Below, one piece after another: positions 54,831-64,000 of a stretch of DNA of 64,000 nucleotides (positions are counted from its first letter, which is position 1; each line of letters starts with the position of its first letter). The notes under the pieces are model-generated. The model was not told the DNA's origin. It saw only the letters and a list, made by a program, of their open reading frames with translations, and did no database searches. The translations under genes were made by a program, and so were the position numbers. The DNA is from Gorsachius magnificus (Eukaryota; Chordata; Aves; Pelecaniformes; Ardeidae), in contig CM067086.1 of assembly GCA_034008185.1 (NCBI GenBank), positions 70,478,286 through 70,542,285 on the forward strand, in the 5' to 3' direction.

Positions 54831-57647
54831 GAGGTATTAGTGTCAGCAGCAGCAGGCTCCTCTTCCAGCTCAGGAGCAGGAAATCCGTTATTAATCTCCC
54901 TGCTGGGAAGATCCACATTTCTGCACCTTCTCCTGTGTTCCTCACCTCCTTTGTCTCGGTTTCTCCTTCTGTCTTTTTTCTGCACGTCCCCAAGTGATTT
55001 CACGTCTCGGCAGCACTCCGTGTTAGTGACAAGCAGGGGGACGCTGAGCATCTCTGTTATTTGTGGTCAGCTCTCAGCGATGGCTGCCCCTCGCCCCCGG
55101 CTGAGTACTCCCGGCGGGCACAGCTCCTTGACGGGGCACATCCAGCTCGGGGGCTGGAAGGGTCAGCGCGTCCTGACGGAAGCTGCCCTCCTCACGTGCT
55201 CCCCGGGCTGTATCGGCACAGAGAGGGCTGGGCTTGCTCCGGGCTTGTGCCCAGGAGGGCGGCCAGGATGGTTCCCAGTGCCCCACGCCACGGGTGGCTG
55301 GTGGTGGCCAGGAGATCCTGGTGCGAGCCGCTGCAGCCGCCCTGCAGACAGTGGCCACGGGGCAACCTGTGCCCATGGCATCGGCACGCAGCAGGGCCGC
55401 CCGGCCAGCCGGGGGCTGAAGGACAGTGTTGAAGCGCCAACATCCCCCAGACCCTCAAACCAGGGCTCTTGTCTTGTAACCACCGGATAAATCAGCTGCT
55501 TTAGCAGATCTGCAGAAAGAAAACCACCCAAACGCTGCTCTGCAACTGCACTTCTCATGGGACAGCTCACAGGAGCGCGATTCTTCGTGCCCGATGGCCT
55601 GACTTGCACCAGAAATACTCCCCACAGAGAGGAAAGCTTCAGCCCAGCGTAGCTGTGCCCTTGGGCAGCAAGCGCTACCCTGAGCGGGGGCTCTGTGAAA
55701 GCCCCGTGCAAGGGAAGTTTCCTTCAGCCGAAGAGCAAAGCAAACGGTTGTTACATTAAAAAAAAAAAAAAAGAAAAAAGAAAAAATTTAACGAGGAAAT
55801 GTAAAGCTGCACCATACCATAGCGGGGCGTCGGAGCGATTCCCAAAGGTCGCACATGAGCACGACATTGTTTCTCTAAAGAAGCAGACACTGCGACAAAC
55901 TCACTTGCAGGTTCTGGAGCGAGCAGGCAGAGTTTTGCACGTCCGTTATACGCACATTATGCAAATGTGTGAGGATAAAGGGCAGGAACTGTTAAATTGC
56001 AGAGATCGATGGGGACGCTGACCTTTGCTGCGCTTCCACCCTGTGCAGCAATGTTCTACTGCCGGAAAAAAGAGCAGAACAGCAGCTGAGCTAGAGAGAG
56101 ACAGAAGTGAAATGCAAGAGCCGCACCGCCAGGCTGCAGGATCTCTCCCCCATCCATCTTCCAGGTTAATGATCCATAAGAGACCCACGAAGGTCAAGGA
56201 CTCTCTTAAGTCTCTCCTCTCTGCTTGAATCCCAGAGGAAGCAGCGGGAAAGGTAATTCAGACGATTACATCGTGGTAGGCTGAGAGAATCCAGTCCTAT
56301 GGGATCTGCAGGGGTGCCCCGGGCTAGGGAATACCCTGCGCAGCCCGGAGCGGGCGAGGAAGCCAAGCAGAGCAGAAACCTGCCCGGCGCGGGGCTGAGC
56401 CCCGTTAGCTGCAGCGGCTGGATGCGGCGCTGGGAGGGGGCAGCGAAGCCACCTCTTTGCACCCGCCTCTGCTGACGGGGTGGACATGGACCATGCTCCG
56501 TGGCCAGGTAGGTTGGGAGGGTCTGAGGCGTCTCAGCCACCCACGGCTCCGGGGAGAGTCCCAAGCCAGGAGAGCGATGGGGAATTTCCTTGTCATCCCT
56601 TTTCTCGGCCACAGCCCCAACAGGGAGAGCAGAGGGGACGCCAGGGCAAAGCCCGCAAGCATGGCTCGATCCTGCCTGCAGGGCCATGGGCATGCGCAGC
56701 ATTTTCATCCCCCCGCGGGACACGGCTGTGCAGGAGCTGTGCGGGAGCGGCGCGTCCTGCTCCACGCTTCGGGAAGCGCGCAGGAAGGGGTACAACCTCT
56801 TCGTGATGACCCAGAGCCCCGTTCGCCTGCAAGCCCCAGCTGCCGTCCTCACAACATGCTTGAAAATGAAGGCAAATTCTCAGTGCGAACCTGAAAAAGC
56901 GCCTGCGGTGCCTTTGCTGTGGAGGCGGCGCGGGATCCGAGCAGGATGAACTCGCTGGTGAGCTGGAGGTGTTTGCAGGTGTCATGATTCAAGGCTCTAG
57001 AAGAAGAAAATGTTCTGTCAAGGTCAAGTGCTTTGGATTACCACTTCTGTGGTTTCCCAGTTCAAACAGCACCCATCTTCCACCAAGGTGAAACTTTGAC
57101 TGACTTTATTAAAGCTATTGTTCAAAAGTAAATCCTGTTTCTTGGTTTTCAAAGCAGGCAGAAATAGAAACAATCAGAAATAATTGCCTGGTAATCTTTT
57201 GCCTACACGGTTATTTTCTCATTCTCCAGAGTGTGAAATTGGCTGTGGAAGAGACTCAGAGTCCTTGAGGCTTCACTTTTGGGGTTGGACTGCGTTTACA
57301 AGGTACTGAATCGGCCAGTTCCCAAGTGACAAAGCCAGGAACAGAGAGATTCTTCCTATGCATCTCACAGGAGGGCAGAATGACCCGTGCTTTTATGTTT
57401 AATAGCATCAGATGGTCAGGAACATGCCAGCTGGAGAACCACTGCAGTGGGTGCTTCCAGAACCCACATCCGCATCTTGTTTCCTACTTTTCTGAAAAGG
57501 CAAATCATGGGTAGGGTTTTAGTAGCCCAGAAAAAGCCAAAACAAACCAAACCAAACCACAGAATACAACTAAATGAAAGAGAAATAAGGCATTGCAGAA
57601 ATAAGGAATTTAGCCCACAACCTAATGATGATCACAACTGCAACCAG
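54831..57647. other. single-copy DNA, no gene seen
   Basis: GC-rich at 55070-55420 and 56280-56800, with overlapping frames on both strands (up to 228 residues each) and no domains. An A15 run lies at 55758-55772. AT-rich at 57000-57240. No CR1 or LTR seen before 57648. Confidence 0.4.
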
Positions 57648-57980
57648 TGGATCAAAGGGCTGGAGACCCTGCCCTGTGAGGAAAACACCGAAGCAGTTAG
57701 GTGCCCTCTCCCTGGAGTGGAGGAGGCTCCGGGGGGACCTCATCACAGCATTCCAGTACTTAGAGGGGGGCTCCAAAGAGGACAGAGGCTCTCTCGTCAC
57801 AAGGAGCCACATGAAGAAGACAAGGGACAAGGAGTACAAGTTGCACCAGAAGAGGTTTCATCTCAATGTAACACAGAAATTTTTTACAGCGGGGCCAGTC
57901 ATTCACTGGAAGAACCTCCCCAGGGACATGGTGGAGCCCCCGTCGATGGAGGTTTTCAACATGTGGCTGGGCAGGGCACA
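57648..57980 (+). mobile_element. CR1 LINE, outer element, 5' part
   Basis: Encodes CR1 ORF2 C-terminal sequence: [20 protein letters not shown], then RFHLNVTQKFFTAGPVIHWK and NLPRDMVEPPSMEVFN. It is interrupted at about 57980 by a second CR1, and its 3' UTR resumes at 58494. The first few codons (GLETLPCEENTEA) are shifted or deleted relative to the family. Older and more diverged than the inserted copy. Confidence 0.9.
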
Positions 57981-58493
57981 CCTTGAATGCTGGGGTCAGG
58001 GTTGGGCCCCTCCCTCCCCGAAGGACCTGGGGGGGCTGGAGCGTGTCCAGAGAAGGGCAGCGGAGCTGGGGAGGGGTCTGGAGCCCCAGGCTGCTGGGGA
58101 GCAGCTGGGGGAGCGGGGGTGTTCAGCCTGGAGCAGGGAGGCTGAGGGGAGCCCTCATCGCTCCCTACAACTGCCTGAGAGGAGGGGGGAGCCGGGGGGG
58201 TCGGGCTCTGCTCCCAGGGAAGGGGCGATGGGACGAGGGGCACCGGCCTCAAGTTGTGCCAGGGCAGGGTGAGGTTGGCCCTGGGGAACAATTCCTTCCC
58301 CAAAGGGCTGTCAGGGGCTGGAAGGGGCTGCCCAGGGAAGGGGTCGAGTCCCCAGCCCTGGGGGGATTGAACAGCCGGGCAGAGGCGGTGCTGAGGGCCA
58401 GGGTTTGGGGGTGGGATGGCAGGGGTAGGGGCGGTTGGGCTGGGGGAGCTGAAAGGGCTTTGCCCACCCAAACGATTCTGTGATTCCATGATT
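57981..58493 (+). mobile_element. CR1 LINE, inner element inserted into another CR1
   Basis: Same subfamily as the copy at 30186: [34 protein letters not shown] and a GGGATGGCAGGGGTAGGGG UTR ending GATTCTGTGATTCCATGATTCT. It is 5'-truncated at the TGCTGGGGTCAGGG region. It keeps ordinary sequence where the 30186 copy has G-runs. Inserted in the same orientation as its host element. Confidence 0.92.
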
Positions 58494-58594
58494 CTGGAGA
58501 ATCTCATGGAGGCTCCATTTCCCGTGACAGGTTGGAGCAGTTGGTCTTTCGAGGTCCCTTCCAACCTGGGCTGCTCTAGGATTCTACAATTCAA
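58494..58594 (+). mobile_element. CR1 LINE, outer element, 3' part
   Basis: Resumes the outer CR1: GAGAATCTCATGGAGGCTCC, then GTTGGAGCAGTTGGTCTTTC and GAGGTCCCTTCCAACC, ending in a GATTCTACAATTC tail. Confidence 0.88.
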
Positions 58595-60462
58595 CCACAT
58601 AACAAGGAAATTAGCAAAGGAAAGAGCCAATGCAATAAATGTCTGCCCAAAGCTGCCTGCTCCAGGTAGGGAAACATCTTATTTGGAGGCTAGATTACCA
58701 GTTTTGATGGTGATGGTGCCGTCCTGTTCTCTCACTTCCCAGCCGGTACCGGGTAGGTCCCACGCAGTCGTTCCCGTGGGGAGGACGGCTGCTGGTGGCA
58801 GCTCGGGCTTGAGGGACACCAGCTCTCGATACCTCTCTCAGGCAGGCTACTGGGAATTAAGAAAAGGCACCATCGGACCACGCTGGACACAGAATACAGA
58901 GCTCTGGGAAAAACAAGCAAGCAAAGAATAACCAGACCAGAGAAGAGGTTTTCTGGTATTTTGGTAGAGAAAAGTCACAGTAGTCACTCAAAAACTTCCC
59001 TGCGTAATTTCTGCAGATTGACGGTGAGTGTACAACTGAGAAGCTCTGTCTGTCTGTCCGTCTACACTCACCTCCTTCTGGAAGCAGCTTGCACTGCTGG
59101 GGTACGGGGCAGCTCTGCTCGGAGCCTGTGCAATGCTCAGCGCAGGCAGGGGCTGCTGCTCTCCCCACCTCTTTCCCCCATTTCTTCTGGCAGAAGACAG
59201 GGGAGAGAGGGGACTCTGCACAAGTGTGATTCGTTGGGTTGGTTGGGTTTTTTTAATGATTTAATTGAAAAACTTGACGTTCTTTTAAAAAAAAGTTGAT
59301 ATATTTAATAGACCTCAAATGTTAGGTTTTCTAATGAAATCAGCACCTCCCGAGGACACAGGCTCTGTGCCAAACATCTCTGCTCACATCAGTGCTGTTC
59401 TTTTCCTTTAAAACAGGGGGGGAGAAAAGCTGGCAGAGTATTAAGGAACTACCTGGGCGTTGCAGCCATGGGTGCCGGCTCCGCGCTTGCCTGTGAGACG
59501 CGGTGATGCTCAGCGCCAGACTTCACCAGCCCAACGTCCACCCGTGGGCTGGAGTCGGGGTGGGGGGTTCGCAGCGGTGGCCTCGAGAATTTTTCTAGAG
59601 CAAACATTTATAATTGCTTGAGGTTATCAGGGATGGCGACCTGGCACCCTAGTGGCTGCTTGCCTGTTTGTTTTCCTGATCAGGGAATACAACGGCATTA
59701 AGGGTATTAAAGCGTTTGCTGCTGTGTAATCTTCAAAAGCCGTTGTCACCCGACTGGCTGAATGTCGCTGCCCAAGGTCGCTACGGTCCCTATGGCGATT
59801 CCCACCCTACAGAGGGCCGTGGGAGCTGGTCACCACGCTGCCCAGCACGGCCCAGCGTCACGGCTCCAGCCCGGAGCTTTCTCTCCGGGTTTCTCCCCGC
59901 CAGCGATTCCTGTTGTCGCTGCTCTGCTTCCGAATGATGCTGCGTGGGGAAAAAGGGCCTGTGGTGCCTAACGCTGCTAATTTACTGGAAGGTCTCTGGC
60001 AACTGTTGGTGACACTTAGCCACGAGAGTCTATTAAACACTCGGAATAATCTCAAATGATGTGTTTGCATAGGTAGGATATAAAAAAGAGGGGGAAAAAA
60101 ATTAAAAGCATTTACTGAACACAGACCTGTACCATTTATTTCACATCTGTTCAGCCAACCTCATCCTATTAAGAAGAACGATTAATGTTTAAGGGACATG
60201 AAAAATAAAACGGCTATAATAAATGGGCACTGCTAATAATTACCACTTATGTTTGTGTTCTAGTAAATTAATTCACAGCAGAATGCTGAGCGCTAATACC
60301 CAGCCTGAGCTGACGGATGCTGAGCCGCAGCTTCGCGACGCCCTGCCCACCCTGGCTAATGAAGCAGCCAGCTCGGTGTCCCCGGCGAGTCAAGGACGGG
60401 GCACCCTCTCCTAAGAGCCTCCTTAGGAGAGCGGCAGATTTAGTGCCTCGTAACAGAGTATT
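58595..60462. other. single-copy DNA, no gene seen
   Basis: AT-rich parts at 59220-59340 and 60010-60290 (a candidate conserved block with TAATAAATGGGCACTGCTAA); mixed elsewhere. No domains or RNA genes recognised. Confidence 0.4.
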
Positions 60463-60898
60463 TCATAGAATCATAGAATCACCTCGGTTGGAAAAGACCT
60501 TTAAGATCATCGAGTCCAACCGCTAACCTAGCCCTGCCATCCCACCACTAAACCATGTCCCTCAGCACCTCATCCATCCTTCTTTTAAATCCCTCCAGGG
60601 ATGGGGACTCCACCACCTCCCTGGGCAGCCCATTCCAGAGCCTGACAACCCTCTCGGTGAAGAAGTTTTTCCTAATGTCCAACCTAAACCTGCCCTGGCG
60701 CAGCTTCAAACCATTCCCCCTCGTCCTATCATCTGTTACCAGGGAGAAGAGCCCGACCCCCCCCGGCTCCCCCCTCCTCTCAGGCAGTTGTAGAGGGCGA
60801 TCAGGGCTCCCCTCAGCCTCCTCTGCTCCAGACTAAACACCCCCAGTTCCCTCAGCCGCTCCTCGTACGACTTGTGTTCCAGAGCCCTCACCTCCTTC
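60463..60898 (-). mobile_element. CR1 LINE fragment, minus strand
   Basis: The 3' tail TGATTCTATGATTCTATGA lies at 60463. Reading leftwards on the minus strand it encodes the end of ORF2 ([15 protein letters not shown] and [20 protein letters not shown] frames, broken) and starts near the GAGGTGAGGGCTCTGGAACA region. ORF2 is not open across the element. Confidence 0.93.
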
Positions 60899-61120
60899 TA
60901 ATCATTCCGTCAGGTTGCTTTAGCAAGGGGGGTCGCAGAAGAGCAGATGATGTTCCTGTGAGTCACGAGGGATGGAGTTCCTTCCCGGAGCACCAAAAGG
61001 GGCTGCTGATGGGGGAGGAATAGAGAAAGTGACCCTTAACACAGGACAATTTAAAATGCAAGCGATAACAAAGGACGTATGGAAGATGTGAAACTTGGCA
61101 ATGTGCTTTGATAACACATC
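60899..61120. other. spacer, no gene seen
   Basis: About 220 bp between two minus-strand CR1 fragments. Confidence 0.4.
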
Positions 61121-61406
61121 ACACAGAATCCCAGAATCCCAGCCTGGCCGGGGCTGGCAGGGCCCTCGGGAGCTCCCCCAGTGCCACCCCCCTGCCCAAG
61201 CAGGCTCACCCAGAGCAGGGGGCACAGGACAGCGGCCAGGCGGGGGTTGAAGATCTCCAGAGAAGGAGACTCCACAGCCCCCCTGGGCAGCCTGGGCCAG
61301 GGCTCCATCACCCTCACAGGCAACAAGTTCTTCCTCACGTTCACCTGGAACCTCTTCTGCTTCAGGTTGTGCCCATGGCCCCTCGTCCTGGCGCTGGGCA
61401 CCACAT
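61121..61406 (-). mobile_element. CR1 LINE fragment, minus strand
   Basis: On the minus strand it encodes [20 protein letters not shown] and [20 protein letters not shown] in one frame and ends GGGATTCTGGGATTCTGTGT. Same subfamily as 8098, 32911 and 51438 but truncated further 5' (starts at GTGGTGCCCAGCGC). Confidence 0.93.
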
Positions 61407-62096
61407 CCAGTAGTAAAAACCCCAAAAAGTCTCTCTCCCTCCCTTTCCCCATTTGCCAGTGACGGCAATCACTGCTGCCCATGCTCAGCGGGTGGGGGGG
61501 CCTGTGCTCTGGGGGCACATGTCCCCAAAAGCCTGACACCTGGTGCCGACCACAGCACCCAGTGGTAACCAAGGCCCATTAATTGCATCTGCGGGCGTTC
61601 CTGACCACCCCTCCCCGCTGTTGGGTATGAGCGCCGTACCCTGCCGTGCCTCCCACCTGCCCCTTTCCTAAGGTCACATTTTTGTCTTCTTGGTGCTGAC
61701 TTGGAACTTCACAGGCAAATTCCTGTCAAGAGCCGAAAGGCTGATGGTGCGGACTTGCAGCACGCTTAGAAAGCCGCCGCTCTTCTTTGGCTGCTGACAG
61801 GCGCCCGCCAGCCGGGTAAATGCTGCTGACACGAGCGTGGGACCGTGGGTTTGGGTAATGACAGGCGCACGGGGGCTGAGCAGCGGCGTGCAAGACAAGC
61901 TGCGCCAAATGCCAGCCAGAGGAGGGGATGCCACAGACCCTTCACAGCCTGGGCTGTCCTCAGTGGTTCCATGAGAGAGGAGTATCACACTGCGAGAACT
62001 AAAACACAAGCCCTGACGCTTACGCCTTTCCCCACGGTGACCGGGGGAGCTGGAGGACTCATCAAGGGAGTCAGAGGGCTGGGTCCCCGATCGCAG
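61407..62096. other. single-copy DNA, no gene seen
   Basis: Mixed composition, no domains or known repeats. Confidence 0.4.
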
Positions 62097-62358
62097 TCAT
62101 AGAATCATAGAATCACGGAATGGTTTGGGTGGGAAGGGACCCCCAGCGGTCCCCCAGCTCAACCCCCCTGCAGGAGCAGGGACACCTTGAACCACATCAG
62201 GTTGCTCACAGCCCCCTCCAACCTGGCCTGGAATGGTCCCAGGGATGGGGCCTCCACCCCCTCTCTGGGCAACCCCTGCCAGGGTTTCACCACCCTCATG
62301 GAAAGAATTTCTGCCTTAGATCCAGTCTAACCCTACCCTGCTTCAGTTTAAAACCGTA
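62097..62358 (-). mobile_element. CR1 LINE fragment, minus strand
   Basis: The 3' tail TGATTCTATGATTCTATGAC lies at 62097. The body matches the 19131 copy over its terminal 260 bp (CAACCTGATGTGGTTCAAGG, GGCCCCATCCCTGGGAC), with small indels. Truncated at the TTTTAAACTGAAGCAGGG region. Confidence 0.92.
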
Positions 62359-64000
62359 ACAGTAATATTCAGAAGAGTGTAGCAGGAAGCTGGCCTTTCT
62401 ATTTTGAACAGAAATTAGAGGTTATCAAAGGAAATTTGGGTGAAGCAAGCTGTGGCAAAACAGGTCGCAGATTCAAGGTAGGCTTGGGTCAAGGATCGCC
62501 AGATAATCACTGCTGCCGTAATCTCAGCAATAATAACGGTGGGAAGGAGTGTATTTCCTATAGACCTAAAAGGCCACGGTCATCCTGCAACAACTCCCAT
62601 CTCATACCTGCACTTAAATCGCTGACTTAATAAAAATAAATCAGAATTCATTCATTCTAGGCAGCCTGGTGAGCAAGATGGGGAAAAAGCAAGATATTTA
62701 TTGCTATTTCTGAGAACTACTAAATAGTCGTATTAATGTCTGTGACACCTTCTCGCACTTCAGAAAGCTTCACTTACTGTGATTAGCAAAGATGTTATCA
62801 AGATGTTATCTTCATGCCTACCCTGGTTCTCAGTGGAAGCAGCCACCGTGCACTGTACCAACCTTAGCCAGAGCAAAAACTCCCCCCCTGCTTTCCTCCT
62901 GCCTGTTTGCATGGCTCGGGAACCTGCAGGGTTTGTGCCTTCATGTCCCAGGCTCATACGGGCTTGGGCAGAGCAGCTCCCCGCTGGCCTCGGCCCCCTC
63001 GGACAACCCGGCTCCTCCTGGAAGCTCCTTGGAAGTGCTGGTCCTCTCTGCTCTGCTCTTGCTGGGAGTCGGGGCGCCGGGAGGGTGCAAAGCCTCCTCT
63101 GGAAGAAATCCAGGCGTCTTTTGAGGGTTTGTTTCCTTCGTTGCTGTTTTGTAGCTGTCCCCAGCCTGGCTCTGCTGTCACAGCATCGTGTTGCAGGAGA
63201 TCCCCAGACCCTCCTAGAACGGCAGCGCCCCTCACACCGAAGCGCTGGCCGCAAACAGCCAGTAACTTCGGACTTCTTGCTTGTTCCATCTCCCACGTCA
63301 CCACCAGGCTCCGAGGTCCTCATCCCAGGAAGGAGAGGAGCTGCGGAAGGGTGCTCGGTGTCTCAGCGCCCCGGGTGCAGCCACGGGAGCGGGCTGCCCT
63401 GCCCCACAGCCAGGAGGGGGCACGGCCGCTGTATTTTGCGCTCTCCAGAACCACAAAAGTTGGAGGAATCGAGTTTATTCTTTTTCTTGCTCCTAGATAC
63501 ATGTTACCTCACTGCAATCTGATTTCAGTCCCCCCAGAGAGACCTCTCCCGGAGGCTGGCATCTTTTACTTTACCCAAAACCCTTTATTCTCCACCAGAA
63601 AATACACTTGAAATTTAAAATAATCAAGAAACCAAATCTAAGATTGAAAAACAGAAGGAAAAATGAATGCTGAAAATGAAAGCAGTGTATAATAAGGTGT
63701 GTTTCAGCCCTGGTTTTCTGTTTCATTTTTTGTGTTGGAAAAGATGTGAATGTGGCAGCGTAGTGGAGGAAGGTTCGTACACAGAATTACAAACAACCAT
63801 GTAAGAGAAGGGTAATGGTGTTGGCCCCCAAAAGGAACACGAGCTGCCAAGGGTCCCGTAGCAGCTTTATGCCCAGAGCCCTTCAGCCACAGGAACAGAA
63901 GCAGAACCGAACTCCACAGCCATGGACTCACGGCCACGCTTTTATGGAGGTTTCTCTCCTACAGCTTCTAGCAGAGCTGTACGCAGCGACACTCACCCTC
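62359..64000. other. single-copy DNA to the window end, no gene seen
   Basis: AT-rich at 62360-62780 and 63590-63780; GC-rich at 62940-63430, where frames of 187-247 residues overlap on both strands without any recognisable domain. No LTR or CR1 sequence was seen after 62358. Confidence 0.4.

Noticed and set aside
54820..54990. Possible exon after a strong acceptor-like T-rich tract ending CTTTCCAG
   Set aside because: The following frame is low-complexity serine/leucine, no donor or partner exon is evident, and such tracts are common by chance.
1..64000. CRISPR array or prokaryotic system
   Set aside because: The tandem repeats have no regular unique spacers; CR1 and LTR content shows avian nuclear DNA.

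Overview
The window is vertebrate nuclear DNA from a bird. The evidence is a dense set of CR1 LINE fragments ending in short ATTCTGTGA-type tails rather than poly(A), plus several copies of an endogenous retrovirus LTR that opens TGTCCTGGTTTC and closes AACCACA. This LTR type is familiar from neoavian genomes, so a neoavian bird is the best guess; the species cannot be fixed from the sequence. I recognise no host protein-coding gene, exon, tRNA, rRNA or snRNA. Nearly all long open frames here are tandem repeats with a period divisible by three, CR1 remnants, or chance frames in GC-rich DNA. The window reads as intergenic or intronic.

Layout. 1-8.1 kb: single-copy DNA with a 19-bp repeat (573-667), a 24/25-bp minisatellite (1549-2053), an AT-rich block (3180-4090) and a TGCACA-type array with a 232-bp higher-order repeat (4700-5177). 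8.1-13.7 kb: a CR1, a CpG-island-like patch (9330-9640), a GGGAA array and two LTRs in the same orientation. 13.7-23.4 kb: mixed single-copy DNA, CR1 pieces including a 0.9-kb 3' copy with the FADD reverse-transcriptase motif (19131-20040), and two minus-strand LTRs, one with a perfect 5-bp target duplication. 23.4-35.4 kb: long single-copy stretches, a G-tract-rich CR1, an LTR with primer-binding-site-like sequence (31815-32672) and a CR1. 35.4-52.7 kb: a run of GC-rich minisatellites (periods 24, 50, 45, 18 and 7 bp), a TGTGCATG array and more CR1. 52.7-64 kb: single-copy DNA, a CR1 inserted into another CR1 (57648-58594), and three minus-strand CR1 fragments.

Nothing here forms a pathway or operon. 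The most informative observations concern repeat biology. LTR upstream and downstream halves are combined in different ways, with 187 identical bases ending at the TATA region. One LTR element ends in an inverted copy of its own terminus. Two CR1 copies share a nonsense codon. The minisatellites are mostly C-rich on the plus strand. Single-copy AT-rich blocks may be conserved regulatory DNA, but that needs alignment. I found no sign of a new coding system.
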